In this document: in pieces, positions 1 through 10,644 of the stretch | Layout of the letters: each line of letters opens with the position of its first letter | How positions within the stretch are numbered: position 1 is the stretch's first letter | Program-made: the position numbers and the translations under genes | The notes under the pieces: model-generated | Databases searched by the model: none | What the model saw: only the letters and a program-made list of their open reading frames with translations | What the model was told of the DNA's origin: nothing | Source of the DNA: Acanthaster planci | Taxonomy: Eukaryota; Echinodermata; Asteroidea; Valvatida; Acanthasteridae | Reading direction: 5' to 3' | Assembly (NCBI RefSeq): GCF_001949145.1 | Contig: NW_019091378.1 | Location: forward strand, 554,759 to 618,758 | DNA: 64,000 bases

Positions 1-144
1 TCACACTTTGTTCCTAAACAGTTGCAAGATTTCGTTTTGTTTTTGCTTTTATCATGCCGTTGTTCTTTTGGATTTAAATTAGTTGTTCGTTTATCCTTAT
101 TCTTGATTTTGGTTGTGATGAAGTAAAGCAGAGAACATACGGGT

Positions 145-245
145 ACAAAGCAGCTACACACTGCAAAATCTGCGGTATTTTATCGACACCGTGTGTCAAC
201 TACACTGAACTACGTGAACATGGACACTATACGGTGTTAATGCAG
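145..245. repeat. Possible transposon-end fragment (ACACTGCAAAA family)
   Basis: The stretch begins with ACACTGCAAAAT and holds the inverted motifs GACACCGTGTGTC and ACGGTGTTA. The same ACACTGCAAAA start followed by ACACC/GGTGT motifs forms the right end of the larger element at 26295-27143. The similarity is short, so relationship is an inference. Confidence 0.25.
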
Positions 246-2674
246 TACCAAAGAGAGCCATGCGCTCGCTTTGTAACCTTACACTATTTCCATGGATGGG
301 GAGGAGAGCAATGTTACATCTCTCTTATTATGAGAAAAACAGAGTACACAAAAACTGCTTTCGAGGAAATCTGAGCGCTGTCCTCAGTTCGCCCGACGCC
401 CTCGCTACTGTGATGGACACAAAAAGTCCATTATTTCGAGCACTGAGGAAGGAAACAGATTTCCATCCTCTGTCTCATGAGTCGAGGTTTAGGGGAAAAG
501 TGTTTTAGCCAGACGTGTCCTGGCTCGAATGCTCCTGTGTTTACTTTGAATGGTAATTGGTGTGCCTGCGTGACACTTGCGACTCGATGAGTGCTCTACA
601 TGTTTGCTACACCGGCCCGGCGTATGAGCTTAAATGTACGGTGCTGTGCGCCAGCATACAGCATTTTCCCCAACCGCCGAGCATGATTGCCTACGGTCGG
701 CACTCATGTTCCTCTAATGTACCGAGTCACACTGTCGGATTGCCGAGATAACATTGTATACTTGACCCTTATGGATCCATTTAATGTGGACGATAAGTGA
801 CTTGATGTGGCAATGTCAATTTGTTGTGGTGTAAATTATGCGTCATCAGTGTCACCACGTCCAGGAAATCTGCTAAAGACGGACGCACGGGGAGACATAG
901 GGCTATCTGAACCCGCCTGTTCCATAATCCTTCAGGCCTTGTGTTCATCTACAAGTCGGTGCACTTCATTCTGAAACTAGAGGGCGCTTGCTCCCCCCCA
1001 TAAAAATAAAAAAATAAATAAAGTCGAAAAATAAAAAGGGGAACAAAATAGCAACGGAAATAAAAAAAGTGATGAAGAGATGGAAATCATCAATTTTGTC
1101 TGAAAAAAAATAAATAAAATTGGCCATTTCCATTACTAATGCTTTATCATTTCGAAGCTGATAAATGCTTGCCCCCACCCACTTGAAAAAAGTGGTTTAA
1201 CTCCTGCCCCCGGACAAAATCCTGACTTCCATACTGGGCCGTGACAATTCCGCCACGAGCAGAAGCACCCCCTCATCGTTTGAAAAGAACCATGTTAAGT
1301 CGGAAATTTTCAATTTGTTGGTAGTAATGTGACCGTAACGCGTACATTTCCTAGTGGTTCGTGAACCAGCGAAGTTCAGTTCCGAGCACAGGAGCCTCGC
1401 TTTGCTACGAAAATGGCACCCTCTCTGGGTCCAACTCGAGGCTCATAGGAAGGTCGAGGAGCAGGATGGGGGCCCTGCCCAAGATCTGAGCCTACCATTG
1501 TTACCCCCGCCTAGTTATTTTTTTAAGAAGACAGAACAGATAAGTAAAACTGTCAGAAAACAAGACTTGGGAGTATCCCCCTCCAGAAGATGACTTCTCC
1601 AAAAGGGTCCCTAAGAAGTTGGTATAACAACTGTTGACATCTGGTAATATTATTGTGCATCGTAACGAAAAGAGTACATTAAAGACCACTGGGGAAAAAC
1701 ATGACACGTGGTCTATATGGGAACATCTGACAAGAAACAAAATATTATATATTTTCGCAAAACACTAAAGTCAATGTTCGAAACTTAACAACACTGGGTT
1801 CAGAAAGTTCTGGGCAACTGTAGACACATTACCAACCCTTTTGGTCGGGTACTCTTGGCGCCTAACAAACCTGATGGTTCTCTCAAATAGACAGAATCTG
1901 CTGGTCTGGAAATCAAACTAATACTGAAAACAATGGGTGGCACCAATGGACAACAATTTAAAAAAAACTCAAAAAGACTCATGGGTGCCGTAGCCTGACA
2001 CACACGGACTCAGGGTCTACAGATGCTGTGTTCTTCTAGTGAAAAGAAAGGTTCGAACGCAGCTCTTCAGCTTGGACACGCAAATCGTCTTCCGGACCGA
2101 GTCTCGAGTCTTCGTGACAGGAATCTACGGGGCCAACGGCCCATAAATGGCCATCTTGCACTTTTCGAAGCGACCGTAGTATAGATGGTGTTACGACAAA
2201 GTGCCGCAGTTCGTGCGTAACAGCTCCACCCGTAAGTTTCTGTCGTTTAATTGCCCACGTTGGCGTGCAGAGCTTCCCATCAGACAGTGAGAGAAATGGA
2301 AAACAACATCACGCCTTGGGGTTGCAATCTCATCAAACATATTAAACGCTATATCAGGAGGGGTGAAGCTAATCACAACTTCGGTGGGGGTAGTCCAGAG
2401 TCCAGGTGGCTGTCCGGACAGTACAGTCTGGTCACTGTCAATTATTTGCATAAGCTTAAATGAAAATCAGCTATATTCTTTATAAGAATACAACACGATT
2501 TCGGTTCATTGCTTATGACCTTTGCATTTTGCATGCGTTGGCTATTAAAGCCTTTAACACGTCCAGCGGCCATCATGGATCCACTGCTGTGACCCGGCTG
2601 TAAATTTGGGAATGACATAATTTTAAAAGTCGGGAGCATTGGAAATGTGAAGGCTGTTGAGAAAGAAAAAAAAT

Positions 2675-2730
2675 AGACAGACAGACAGCCCGCCCGCCCG
2701 CCCGCCCGACAGACAGGCAGTCAGACAATC
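2675..2730. repeat. Microsatellite, GACA and CCCG tetranucleotides
   Basis: Consecutive GACA units switch to four to five CCCG/CCGC units and back to GACA/GGCA units. This is a compound simple repeat likely to vary in length between individuals. Confidence 0.85.
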
Positions 2731-3666
2731 CGATCCATAGCTAAATATTTTTTTAATGTTTGATTCACTTTAAAGCAATAACTCTTCGTTAGGACATCCG
2801 GTTTCCAGGACATCCGCTTAGGTTCCCCGCCTACAAATAATCATTCGGCGGCCACCAACCCGCGACCGATGCCTTCCAAAATCTAAACGTTACCATCATT
2901 CTGACAAACGTCGATAATTGCCGATAAGGAATATCAACGACGCCCTCGCCGAAAGTGAACTCATTTACTCGGGGACGGAACGTCAATGTTCAGCTCTCGT
3001 GCTGCATCCGGGCAACGCCGAGCCGTTCATTATGAGCGGCCGGCGTCGTAATTGCAGCTAAGCATGGTAACGTGCAGGCCGTAAAATGTGCCTACTAATG
3101 GCGATTCCTCGTACTTTGGTTAAGGACAGGAAGACATGATTCCAGGAGATTTCTCTCCTCATTTTTTTCCTAGTTTCGGTTGGAAGTGCAAAGTAATTGC
3201 ACGTGGGCAAATCGGTTCTCTTCGAATTTTGTAAGATCTGTTTCCAGTGCAATCAGTTGTTATCATATTTTGCAGTTGTGAACACGGGTGGAGGACGGAC
3301 GTAAAAATACGTCCACGGGATGTACCCTCTTCTGCTCCCTTAACTAGTCTGGTTACCGGCACCTAGGACTCAGCTGATTATTAATCAATCGAAAGTCAAG
3401 TAACCCCGACGGTCTAATACAGAATATGATGCATGGCTTGAACACAATCTATATTTACACGCAGTGGTGCGTTTCAATGCCGACGATTGACATTACATCT
3501 TATATCGAGTTTTGCCAATACCAGCTTCGATCTGACTGACGTTAGTCAGTTATTTCACAGCTAGAAACAGCGGATCACTATAAAACCCAAATGTCGTCTG
3601 AAGTTATGGAGAATATCGGACATTTTGATACCAAATACGGCTCCTCCCGATGACGTAATCATTTGA

Positions 3667-3810
3667 TCGCAAAAATGCATGGATTCGGCTTAGACTTCAG
3701 TTTCACTGGTTCCAGCCATTTTGAAGCAGCGTTGGAAACCACATGTTCAAGCTCTGCCTGGAACCAGCGAAACTGTAGTCTAAGCCGAATCCACGCGTTT
3801 CGAAAATGCC
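3667..3810. mobile_element. Hairpin (fold-back) element
   Basis: The left arm, about 3676-3717 (GGATTCGGCTTAGACT then CAGTTTCACTGGTTCCAG), is repeated in reverse complement at about 3759-3800 with only scattered mismatches. The arms enclose a loop of about 40 bp. There is no coding capacity. The structure fits a non-autonomous fold-back or MITE-type element; family and target-site duplication were not established. Confidence 0.7.
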
Positions 3811-4696
3811 CTTTGGCTCACTAACCACAGGATCGTCGGTATCTTCTCGTCTGGGGTCTAGACTGCTTCAATAAAGAGGAACGTCACTGTGTAAATGCTC
3901 AATTGCACTTGCCTCTTTGTAAAAAGTGGCACAAGTCAATACTGTTTTTGTCTGGTTAGGTTTAGTCTGGCCTGGTCTGGTCTTGTCTGTTCTGATTTGA
4001 GTCAAGCTTTTCGTTTGTCCCTTACCCTGGCTTGTTTGTAACCTGGAAGTTTTTTTAATTTGCACTAGTGGGCCTATATGCAAAGCCCTCCTCATAAGTA
4101 ACCTTTGTCAATATTTTCCTGAAAACAACTGCAATTAACTGATTTACAACCAATTTAATAAATAACACAACAAAGAAATCTGTTTCTGTATGTTGAAGTA
4201 ATAGACGGCTGTCCAATACCAATTGCCATCGACTGTGTGTGTAAAACAAAATTTGTCAGCTAATTATGTGTCGATCACTTGGCGTTTCACGCACACGGTA
4301 ATCAGTTGTATAAACACTTTAAACTTGATTTCAGCGATGCAATGATGATGCGCAATATTATCATGGACAGAAGGGCAGCACTGTAAAGTTACCGACTCAG
4401 CTCAGTTTTACAATCTTATTGTGTTTAATTTGTCATCCATCCGTTACGTCACAATGAGTCAAGTGGCCCTAAACAGCTTGTACGTTTACTAATGCACGAC
4501 CTGCAATGAACACACACGCTCATTTACACACCACGGTTGTGTGCTCATCTGGCGAGCCAGGGTAGTTTACCGCGCGCCTGCGCTTCAGCTTTTCACCATC
4601 CGTGGTTTGCCGTCGACGAGTTTGAGTGCGCACACCTGCGTCACGGCCAAGGCACAGAGCAAGTGAAGCGGCCACGCGAGTCGGCATCTTCTCTCC

Positions 4697-4704
4697 TATA
4701 AAAA
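4697..4704 (+). promoter_or_regulatory. TATA box of the first GPCR gene
   Basis: TATAAAAA lies in the context CTCCTATAAAAACCC, 127 bp upstream of the GPCR ATG at 4831. This would place transcription start near 4728 and give a 5' leader of about 100 nt with no need for a 5' intron. Confidence 0.5.
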
Positions 4705-4738
4705 CCCAAGCACCTCTCAAGTGCGGTGCGATCGACAG

Positions 4739-4849
4739 ATGCTCATCCGTTGGCAGCAAGGACAGTGTTGGAACCTATGCATGTCTAAAAAAAAACAAGG
4801 TTTGGAGTGCACGATTTCTCAGCTCAGACGATGGATCCCACTCCTTTGA
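4739..4849 (+). promoter_or_regulatory. Upstream ORF overlapping the first GPCR start codon
   Basis: If transcription starts about 30 bp after the TATA box, the first ATG in the leader is at 4739. It opens a 36-codon frame that runs through the GPCR ATG (4831) in another frame and stops at TGA 4847-4849. An overlapping uORF of this kind would lower GPCR translation. The transcript start is inferred. Confidence 0.4.
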
Positions 4850-5940
4850 GTTTCAGTTGCACAGGTGATGAGGTTGAGGACTACAGCAACTCCTCGGTGC
4901 CGTCCGGATATCTCTATAATCCCACAGACACAGCCATCACCTCTGTGGTCAATCCTTGCATCTTGGCTCTCGGCCTGATAGGCAACCTGGCCTTCCTCTT
5001 CGTCATGCTGCGCATCCGACGGATGTGGACCGTCACCAACATCTATCTCATCAACATGGCGGTGGCCGACACCGCGTTCCTCACTATCGCCGTCTCGGAG
5101 AAGCTCGCAAACTTCTACAACAGCCCGGTCACGTTGGACCGGTCGGCGCTGGGCCGTGCTGGCTGCATCATCACCTACGCTCTGCTCGACCTCAACTACT
5201 TCGCTTCCGTGTTCTTGGTGACCCTGGTCTCGCTGGAGAAGTATTACGCTATCTGTCGGCCCGTGCAGCATCGCGTCATCGGCGGCAAGAAGCGCACCGC
5301 TCGCCTTATAGTCGGAGCCTGGCTGCTCGCCTTGGCATTCTCCTTGGCGTTACTACCAGCTTGGGCGGTCTACGTCAAAGTCTGCACCATCTGGCCGCAG
5401 ACGGAGGAATACCAGCACTTTCCGCAACACATCGGGAAGTGTCGAGCTATCACAGACTGGTACGACGAATTCCACAACGGATTTCAAACGGTACCGTTCT
5501 TTCTGGCGCTGTTCTCCAACCTATTCTTCTACGTCAAGATCATTAAGAGCCTAAGCACTCGGATCACTAGCGTCGCGCCCGAGCAGAGCGCCCGGAATGT
5601 CCAGCGCCAGAAGATCCGAAATCAGGTGGCCGTCATGCTAATTGCCAACGGCGTAGCGTTTTTCGTGTGTCTCGCGCCATTTCAACTGACCTCGTTCTCA
5701 CTGACCATCAGTGGTCTCACGGGGAACAACCTCCTCACACCCGACCAGATCAACACACTCGTGTGGGTGGCTCGCATCTTCACCTACATAAACCCTGTGA
5801 TAAACCCCGTCATATACAACCTGACGAACCAAAGATACCGAACTGCCTTCTTCGAGGCGTTCACCTGCCGAGCTTTCAGAAAGCGTCACGAAGACTCAAC
5901 GGCACTCAACGAAGACACTTTATCTACATTCAACACATGA
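4831..5940 (+). CDS. Rhodopsin-like GPCR, paralogue 1
   Basis: Single-exon class A GPCR of 369 residues, expected at the plasma membrane; the ligand is unknown. The first in-frame ATG (AGACGATGG, A at -3, G at +4) is used; the frame stays open a few codons upstream but without another ATG. Visible hallmarks are N52 (GLIGN, TM1), D80 (LINMAVAD, TM2), C112 and C204 for the extracellular disulfide, W164 (TM4) and N325-P-V-I-Y329 (TM7). The N-terminus has an N-glycosylation sequon, N20-S-S. Two family residues are changed: the D/ERY motif reads E136-K-Y, and the TM6 CWxP motif reads C280-L-A-P, so the toggle Trp is absent. It is closest to the GPCR at 21035. The fold resembles peptide-type receptors (TRH/ghrelin-receptor neighbourhood), but a chemosensory role is equally possible. 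Confidence 0.93.
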   Translation: MDPTPLSFSCTGDEVEDYSNSSVPSGYLYNPTDTAITSVVNPCILALGLIGNLAFLFVMLRIRRMWTVTNIYLINMAVADTAFLTIAVSEKLANFYNSPVTLDRSALGRAGCIITYALLDLNYFASVFLVTLVSLEKYYAICRPVQHRVIGGKKRTARLIVGAWLLALAFSLALLPAWAVYVKVCTIWPQTEEYQHFPQHIGKCRAITDWYDEFHNGFQTVPFFLALFSNLFFYVKIIKSLSTRITSVAPEQSARNVQRQKIRNQVAVMLIANGVAFFVCLAPFQLTSFSLTISGLTGNNLLTPDQINTLVWVARIFTYINPVINPVIYNLTNQRYRTAFFEAFTCRAFRKRHEDSTALNEDTLSTFNT

Positions 5941-8179
5941 GTTTCTGTTTAAAAATCTTCTCGTTAACGCTGTAAGCAGTCTTCTTTGCAATTCTGTATT
6001 GAAAATATTAAGCCGGCATAATAATATCTCTTTTTGTTGCCACATAAAGGATTGTTTTGAACCAGATTTTTTGTGCAAGGACTTTTTACTCTTTTATGGT
6101 GAGCAACTTTGAGCCAATCATCTTTCCAACATCGGCCTTTTTCATACTGTGACACGTAGAGCCGCGTGAAATGTAATGGTTCTTATTTGTTTGCTATTAT
6201 TCCCGTTCATTCCCTTGACAGCCCCTGAATGATCATACACAGAATTCTTCACGCGTCAAGAACTCCACAATTCAAATACAATTTGCGCCCCATTTCAAAC
6301 TCCCACAGGAAACAGTCGTTGTCGAATGACGCTGAATCCTATTCATGCACGGTGGAGCTGAAAAACGTGACCCACTTTGTGGCTAGCGTCGAGTCGCACT
6401 GAAAGGATGTTTGGGTTTGATTGTACCGCCCAATCTTTGTCAACCACTCTGTAATTCTGAATCTTTATCTTACAAAATATATAATTAATGTTAACAATCG
6501 TATTGCATGGCATTTACATCAATCCGTTTTCCCGCCTTAGCTGTTGAGGCAAATATCGTTTTGTAAATTAATATAAGGTGGAAATCTGAACTATATCTGC
6601 AAGTACTCCACCGGAAATGTCAATCATACCTTCGCCTTTAAAATTAAAAAATTGAGGGAACTTGGATTAATCTTTATCGCATCTGTTCATAAACCAGGCA
6701 TCCCAATATTGCCGGGGATTGAGGTTGCTCGCGTGTACCATGCGTGAGTTTCTGAGTCAATGTGGAAGCAGTGGTCAAAGGACAACACTATATTTCAGGA
6801 CTCGCGCCCGAGGTAAAGTCGCGGGATTTAGAAATCACGGTCGCTACGTTAATTTAGTTGTTGAAGTGGTGGGCATGTGCAGGGCTGTGTTGTGTCGACA
6901 GAGGGAAAATTAACGCTGGGAAAAAATAGGGCTGTGTATGGTCGATGGCAAATGTTAATTCATGTGTCATTCCAGACTAGCACGAATCGGTTGCTTGTAA
7001 ATCAGTCGGAGTTCACCGCCAATCACTGCACAAGGGAAACAGTTGTTTCCCCGCATGCACGGGCTTTAACGTCGCTGGGACCATTAAATTAATATTACGC
7101 CACATTATCTATAATCAGGAAATTACTTGTACTCTGTTAAGGTAAATTATAAACAATTATTTGTCTCACCGATTTCATTGTATTCACCAGCAAGAAATCT
7201 CGATATCGCTGTCGCAAATATTTTCATGTACATAGTTATAAAGACGTCGTAAATAACAGAAGCTTGAGCCAATGTATTATAATATACCATCCTATTTGCT
7301 TTGAATCACCGCGTTTTCACAGTAAACTACCGTATTTCACGTACACTTTCTTTGATTAACTTTTTAAATTCAATTCTCTACTAATTAAACGACAGAGAAG
7401 ACTGACTGGGAATATTCTCTGAATATGATGGGCTGCTGAAGATCCTGCTAAAGAGGGCGTGCCGGAAAGACACCGCAGAGGGAAGGAAAAGATAGGAGAC
7501 TGAAGACTTTGAGAAAATAGCACAAGGGAGTCAATTGTCGAGGGGCCAACTGTGGAGATTATAATTTGAAATGAATGTATTTTTCCTTCCACTGTCCCAG
7601 GATCATGACTTATTAAAGGGGCAGAACACCTTGTAGACAGCTTTATGTATAAAATCGTGTTTCCATCGGAAAAGTGTACGTCATTGAGTATTCAAACGAT
7701 CATGTAAAATATGGTCACATTTTCACTGTATTTTGGTTCATGACACCTATCCTTTGTTACACCCTGGTGCTGTTTGCCTTTGATTCGGGAGGTGCTGCGT
7801 ATGCTTTTGTAGGGTTCGATGATATCACCCTTGTTGTCTCATTTACTCCACTTAGTTTACTCCAAGACGGGTCGAGACCATCTCGACCGAAATCATTTCA
7901 AACGAATAGATCGCGTTTCTTGTCAGATTCTTTTCAGTGCCACAATGACATTGACATTTTATTTGGTGAAACTTTGATATCGTCGGATCACCGTTTCACG
8001 GGTGACCGAGTGAAAACTTCGGCGTTTGGAAATGGGTGATGGTCGCGACTTGGCTTGGTTGTTGCGTTTGGATTTTGTTTCAAGTCATCGTGGGAGTACA
8101 TCCACTTCAACCTACAGGAGCTAGAGCAGAGTACCCCCCCCGCGACATTTTTCCGATATCACTGCAGTACATATTTCAG

Positions 8180-8290
8180 GAGTCGAGCCTTTTCTGGGAC
8201 TTTAGAGTAAGTCTTTGCGGTCATTTTGACACCAATTTTGTAAAGATCGAATATAACGTTCGTGCACAGCGCCCATTTTCCAAGGTAGCC
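8180..8290 (+). repeat. Dispersed repeat, family A, copy 1
   Basis: The core TGCGGTCATTTTGACACCAA followed by TTTTGTAAA is found again in inverted orientation near 48340-48475, where it reads TTGCGGTCATTTTGACATCAA with TTTGGTAAA. Only about 60-100 bp align by eye; the full element length and class are unknown. Confidence 0.5.
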
Positions 8291-9918
8291 CACAATGTAT
8301 ACGTACTTTTTCCACTGCGGTGCTCAATGCACGCGGGCTGGCATGCATGTAGCCTTCAACAACAAAACCATGTCTAAGTTCAAACTTCACATTTGTGATC
8401 ATGAGTGTCTTTACATGCATGCCAAGTCTTCACAAAATTGAGCGAGGCACAGCCAAGTTCTTAGGGGGTGGGATCCACCTCCCGGCTGGAAAGACGGGCC
8501 AAATCCACCGGCACTTTGAGGGTTAAATCTCAGCGCTCCTGAAAGCGCTGGCGTCCATAGATGGACGACTTTATCCCCAGGTGTCCCCGGCCCCAGAACA
8601 CCCATCAACGGCATGGGCTTCCGAAACATGAAAATGTGTCCGACCAACTTCGCCTCTCTTTCTTTCTCGAAATTTATTGAGCTATACTGATATGTTGCAT
8701 ATATTTATATCTCTCTGCACTTCAATCTGTCCATTAAACTTGACCCTGTAGGGTTCCTTTATTCTGTTCTTGATTCTCAAACACAGAGTTTAATACTTCC
8801 GTTCTTGCCGTGTCCGTCTCACAACCCACGGCCATGCCTTTGGCAGAGAATACGCAGAGGCATCTAAATCGCACGCGTGTCTTCGAGCAAAAAAAAAGCG
8901 TCTGAAAATCCACGTTAAGAGCGTGATTGCAGTAGTTGCTGTGAGCTCAGCAAGTCCTGGATAGAATGCTCCCTTTGTCACAAAACCATAAAAACTGAGA
9001 AGTATTATTTTATACAACACACTGAAATACAGTCAGTAGAAAGAAAGCTGAAGCAAGCCCCCTGCCAACATGGTTACTTAGTTCGATTGAGTTATTTGGG
9101 CGCTGGAGGACTTTGCTGTTGGCATTGACGCTGATAAACAATTACTTTGAAACCTGCGCGGCCGGCCTGATACAACAATACGTCATCTGAAAAAGCACAT
9201 CTCAGTCAGTTGCACAAAGGAATGAAAACGACTCTCTGACATGTGGGAGTGAGCGAAACCTCCCACACATAACTGGAATTGAGAAAAACCCCTTTTAATT
9301 CTTCGAAGTTGGGAGAGATAGAGATGGGACACACGACTCGGTGTTGCGCGTGAAACAAACAGTTGACTCAACAAACTCGTGCGCCAGTATATTTTTATCC
9401 AAACGATGCTATGGAAGCCCTTAAAGGACATCATTGCTGCTTTTTTTTCATGCATTTGGCGGTTCCTTCGACACCTGCTTGTATTACTCTCCAGTGGGGG
9501 ACGTTCAACTTCTCTTCGGTCGTCGAGCGATGACTCCACGACACCAAAGGCAGTTTTCCATTTGTGATTTGGTTACCATGACGTCTCGCGTGGTTCGTGT
9601 TGCATGAATGGGGGACTATCATCAGTCACGAGTAGACTCTGCAATAAGTCATGCATTAGCCGTGTCCTTGGAGTGGCAAGATCGTGCGCTTTCAGCTTAT
9701 ATACATGTATAAATACGTCAGGAATCATCACACCCTCCCTTTAGCTGTAAACATTCGTGCCTATGAAGAAACACTGACATTTGGCAGCCAGAGTGCTTTT
9801 GGTTTGAGTATATAGGGTATCGTGCATTTTTCATGGGACGTAAGTAAGGACGTGCGACCAAGAGAGGGCGCAATTTTCCCAGCAACGGAGGGCTCCTTTG
9901 GTATCCGGTTCGTAAGTG

Positions 9919-9926
9919 TGACGTCA
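9919..9926. promoter_or_regulatory. Palindromic CRE (TGACGTCA)
   Basis: A perfect ATF/CREB octamer within the 10-bp palindrome GTGACGTCAC, in a locally GC-richer patch. No gene start is close by, so function is unproven. Confidence 0.25.
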
Positions 9927-10340
9927 CTTCAGTTTAAAGCCGCGCCTACTGCACACGTGCACTGCACATAGGGTTACATGCACTGATCGCCGTTTACGTG
10001 GAACCATGGAACCGGAAGTTAACGCGCAACTTCAGCGCTTGTCCAATGAGAGCATGCAAATCGTGGCGCGTCCGCCTTTGTGACAAAGTCACTTACAAAC
10101 CGGATAGGAACTACACTTCCCTTGTTCACTTATATATGAAATACATTAATGCATACATTACGGTCGCGTAGCTACCGGCGACAATGAACACGACCAACAT
10201 GACTCTTTTTCAAGCGATGAGGGTCGCTTCTGCTTAAGGTAGATAGGGAAAAACTAGCACGGATCGAGGTTAAGGAGGTGGCGGGGAAAGCAAGGTATCC
10301 AAATTCACGCATCAGAACGTACAGTTTTCCGTATGCACAT

Positions 10341-10644
10341 TTTTTGGGTGCGTTGCGTATGCGACGCGCTCATGCGTTTCACTTTCATGGACACAAAAGG
10401 CGACTCCATTTACATAGCACACGTGTGCGTTGCGTTCGGCCGCCAACATCGCTCTGGGAGCAACTCGTGGCGCAAGCGTTGACGCCCATTATGGAAAGGC
10501 GTTGCGCACCCGTCAGAATCGCTCCCGGGGCGATTTTGACGGCCGAACGCTATGCTAACGTGTGTTGTGTTAATGGGGTCGATTTTTATATCTGTGAAAG
10601 TGGAACGCACGAACGCATCAGTTATGCAACGCACACCAAAAACG
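10341..10644. mobile_element. About 300-bp GC-rich fold-back element
   Basis: The outer half (10346-10440, starting GGTGCGTTGCGTATG) is the reverse complement of 10545-10640 (ending TTATGCAACGCACACC), at roughly 75-80 percent identity by eye. The arms continue inward through GTTCGGCCGCC / GACGGCCGAAC and meet near 10490. This large imperfect palindrome explains a long open frame over the region, which starts at a GTG and has no domain. It is best read as a non-autonomous fold-back or MITE; flanking target-site duplications were not resolved. Confidence 0.75.

Larger units (their letters stand above)
1..4696. other. Gene-poor 5' flank
   Basis: I see no convincing gene here. Open frames are short, lack recognisable domains and alternate between strands. 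The stretch contains an A/T-rich low-complexity run around 1005-1120, a GACA/CCCG microsatellite, a hairpin element at 3667-3810, and a possible transposon-end fragment near 145-245. Confidence 0.6.

Noticed and set aside
4956-5546. 196-codon frame inside GPCR paralogue 1
   Set aside because: Shadow frame of the receptor CDS on the same strand.
7674-8377. Two consecutive frames of 121 and 113 codons
   Set aside because: No conserved motifs; the second crosses a dispersed repeat (family A). Not supported as genes.
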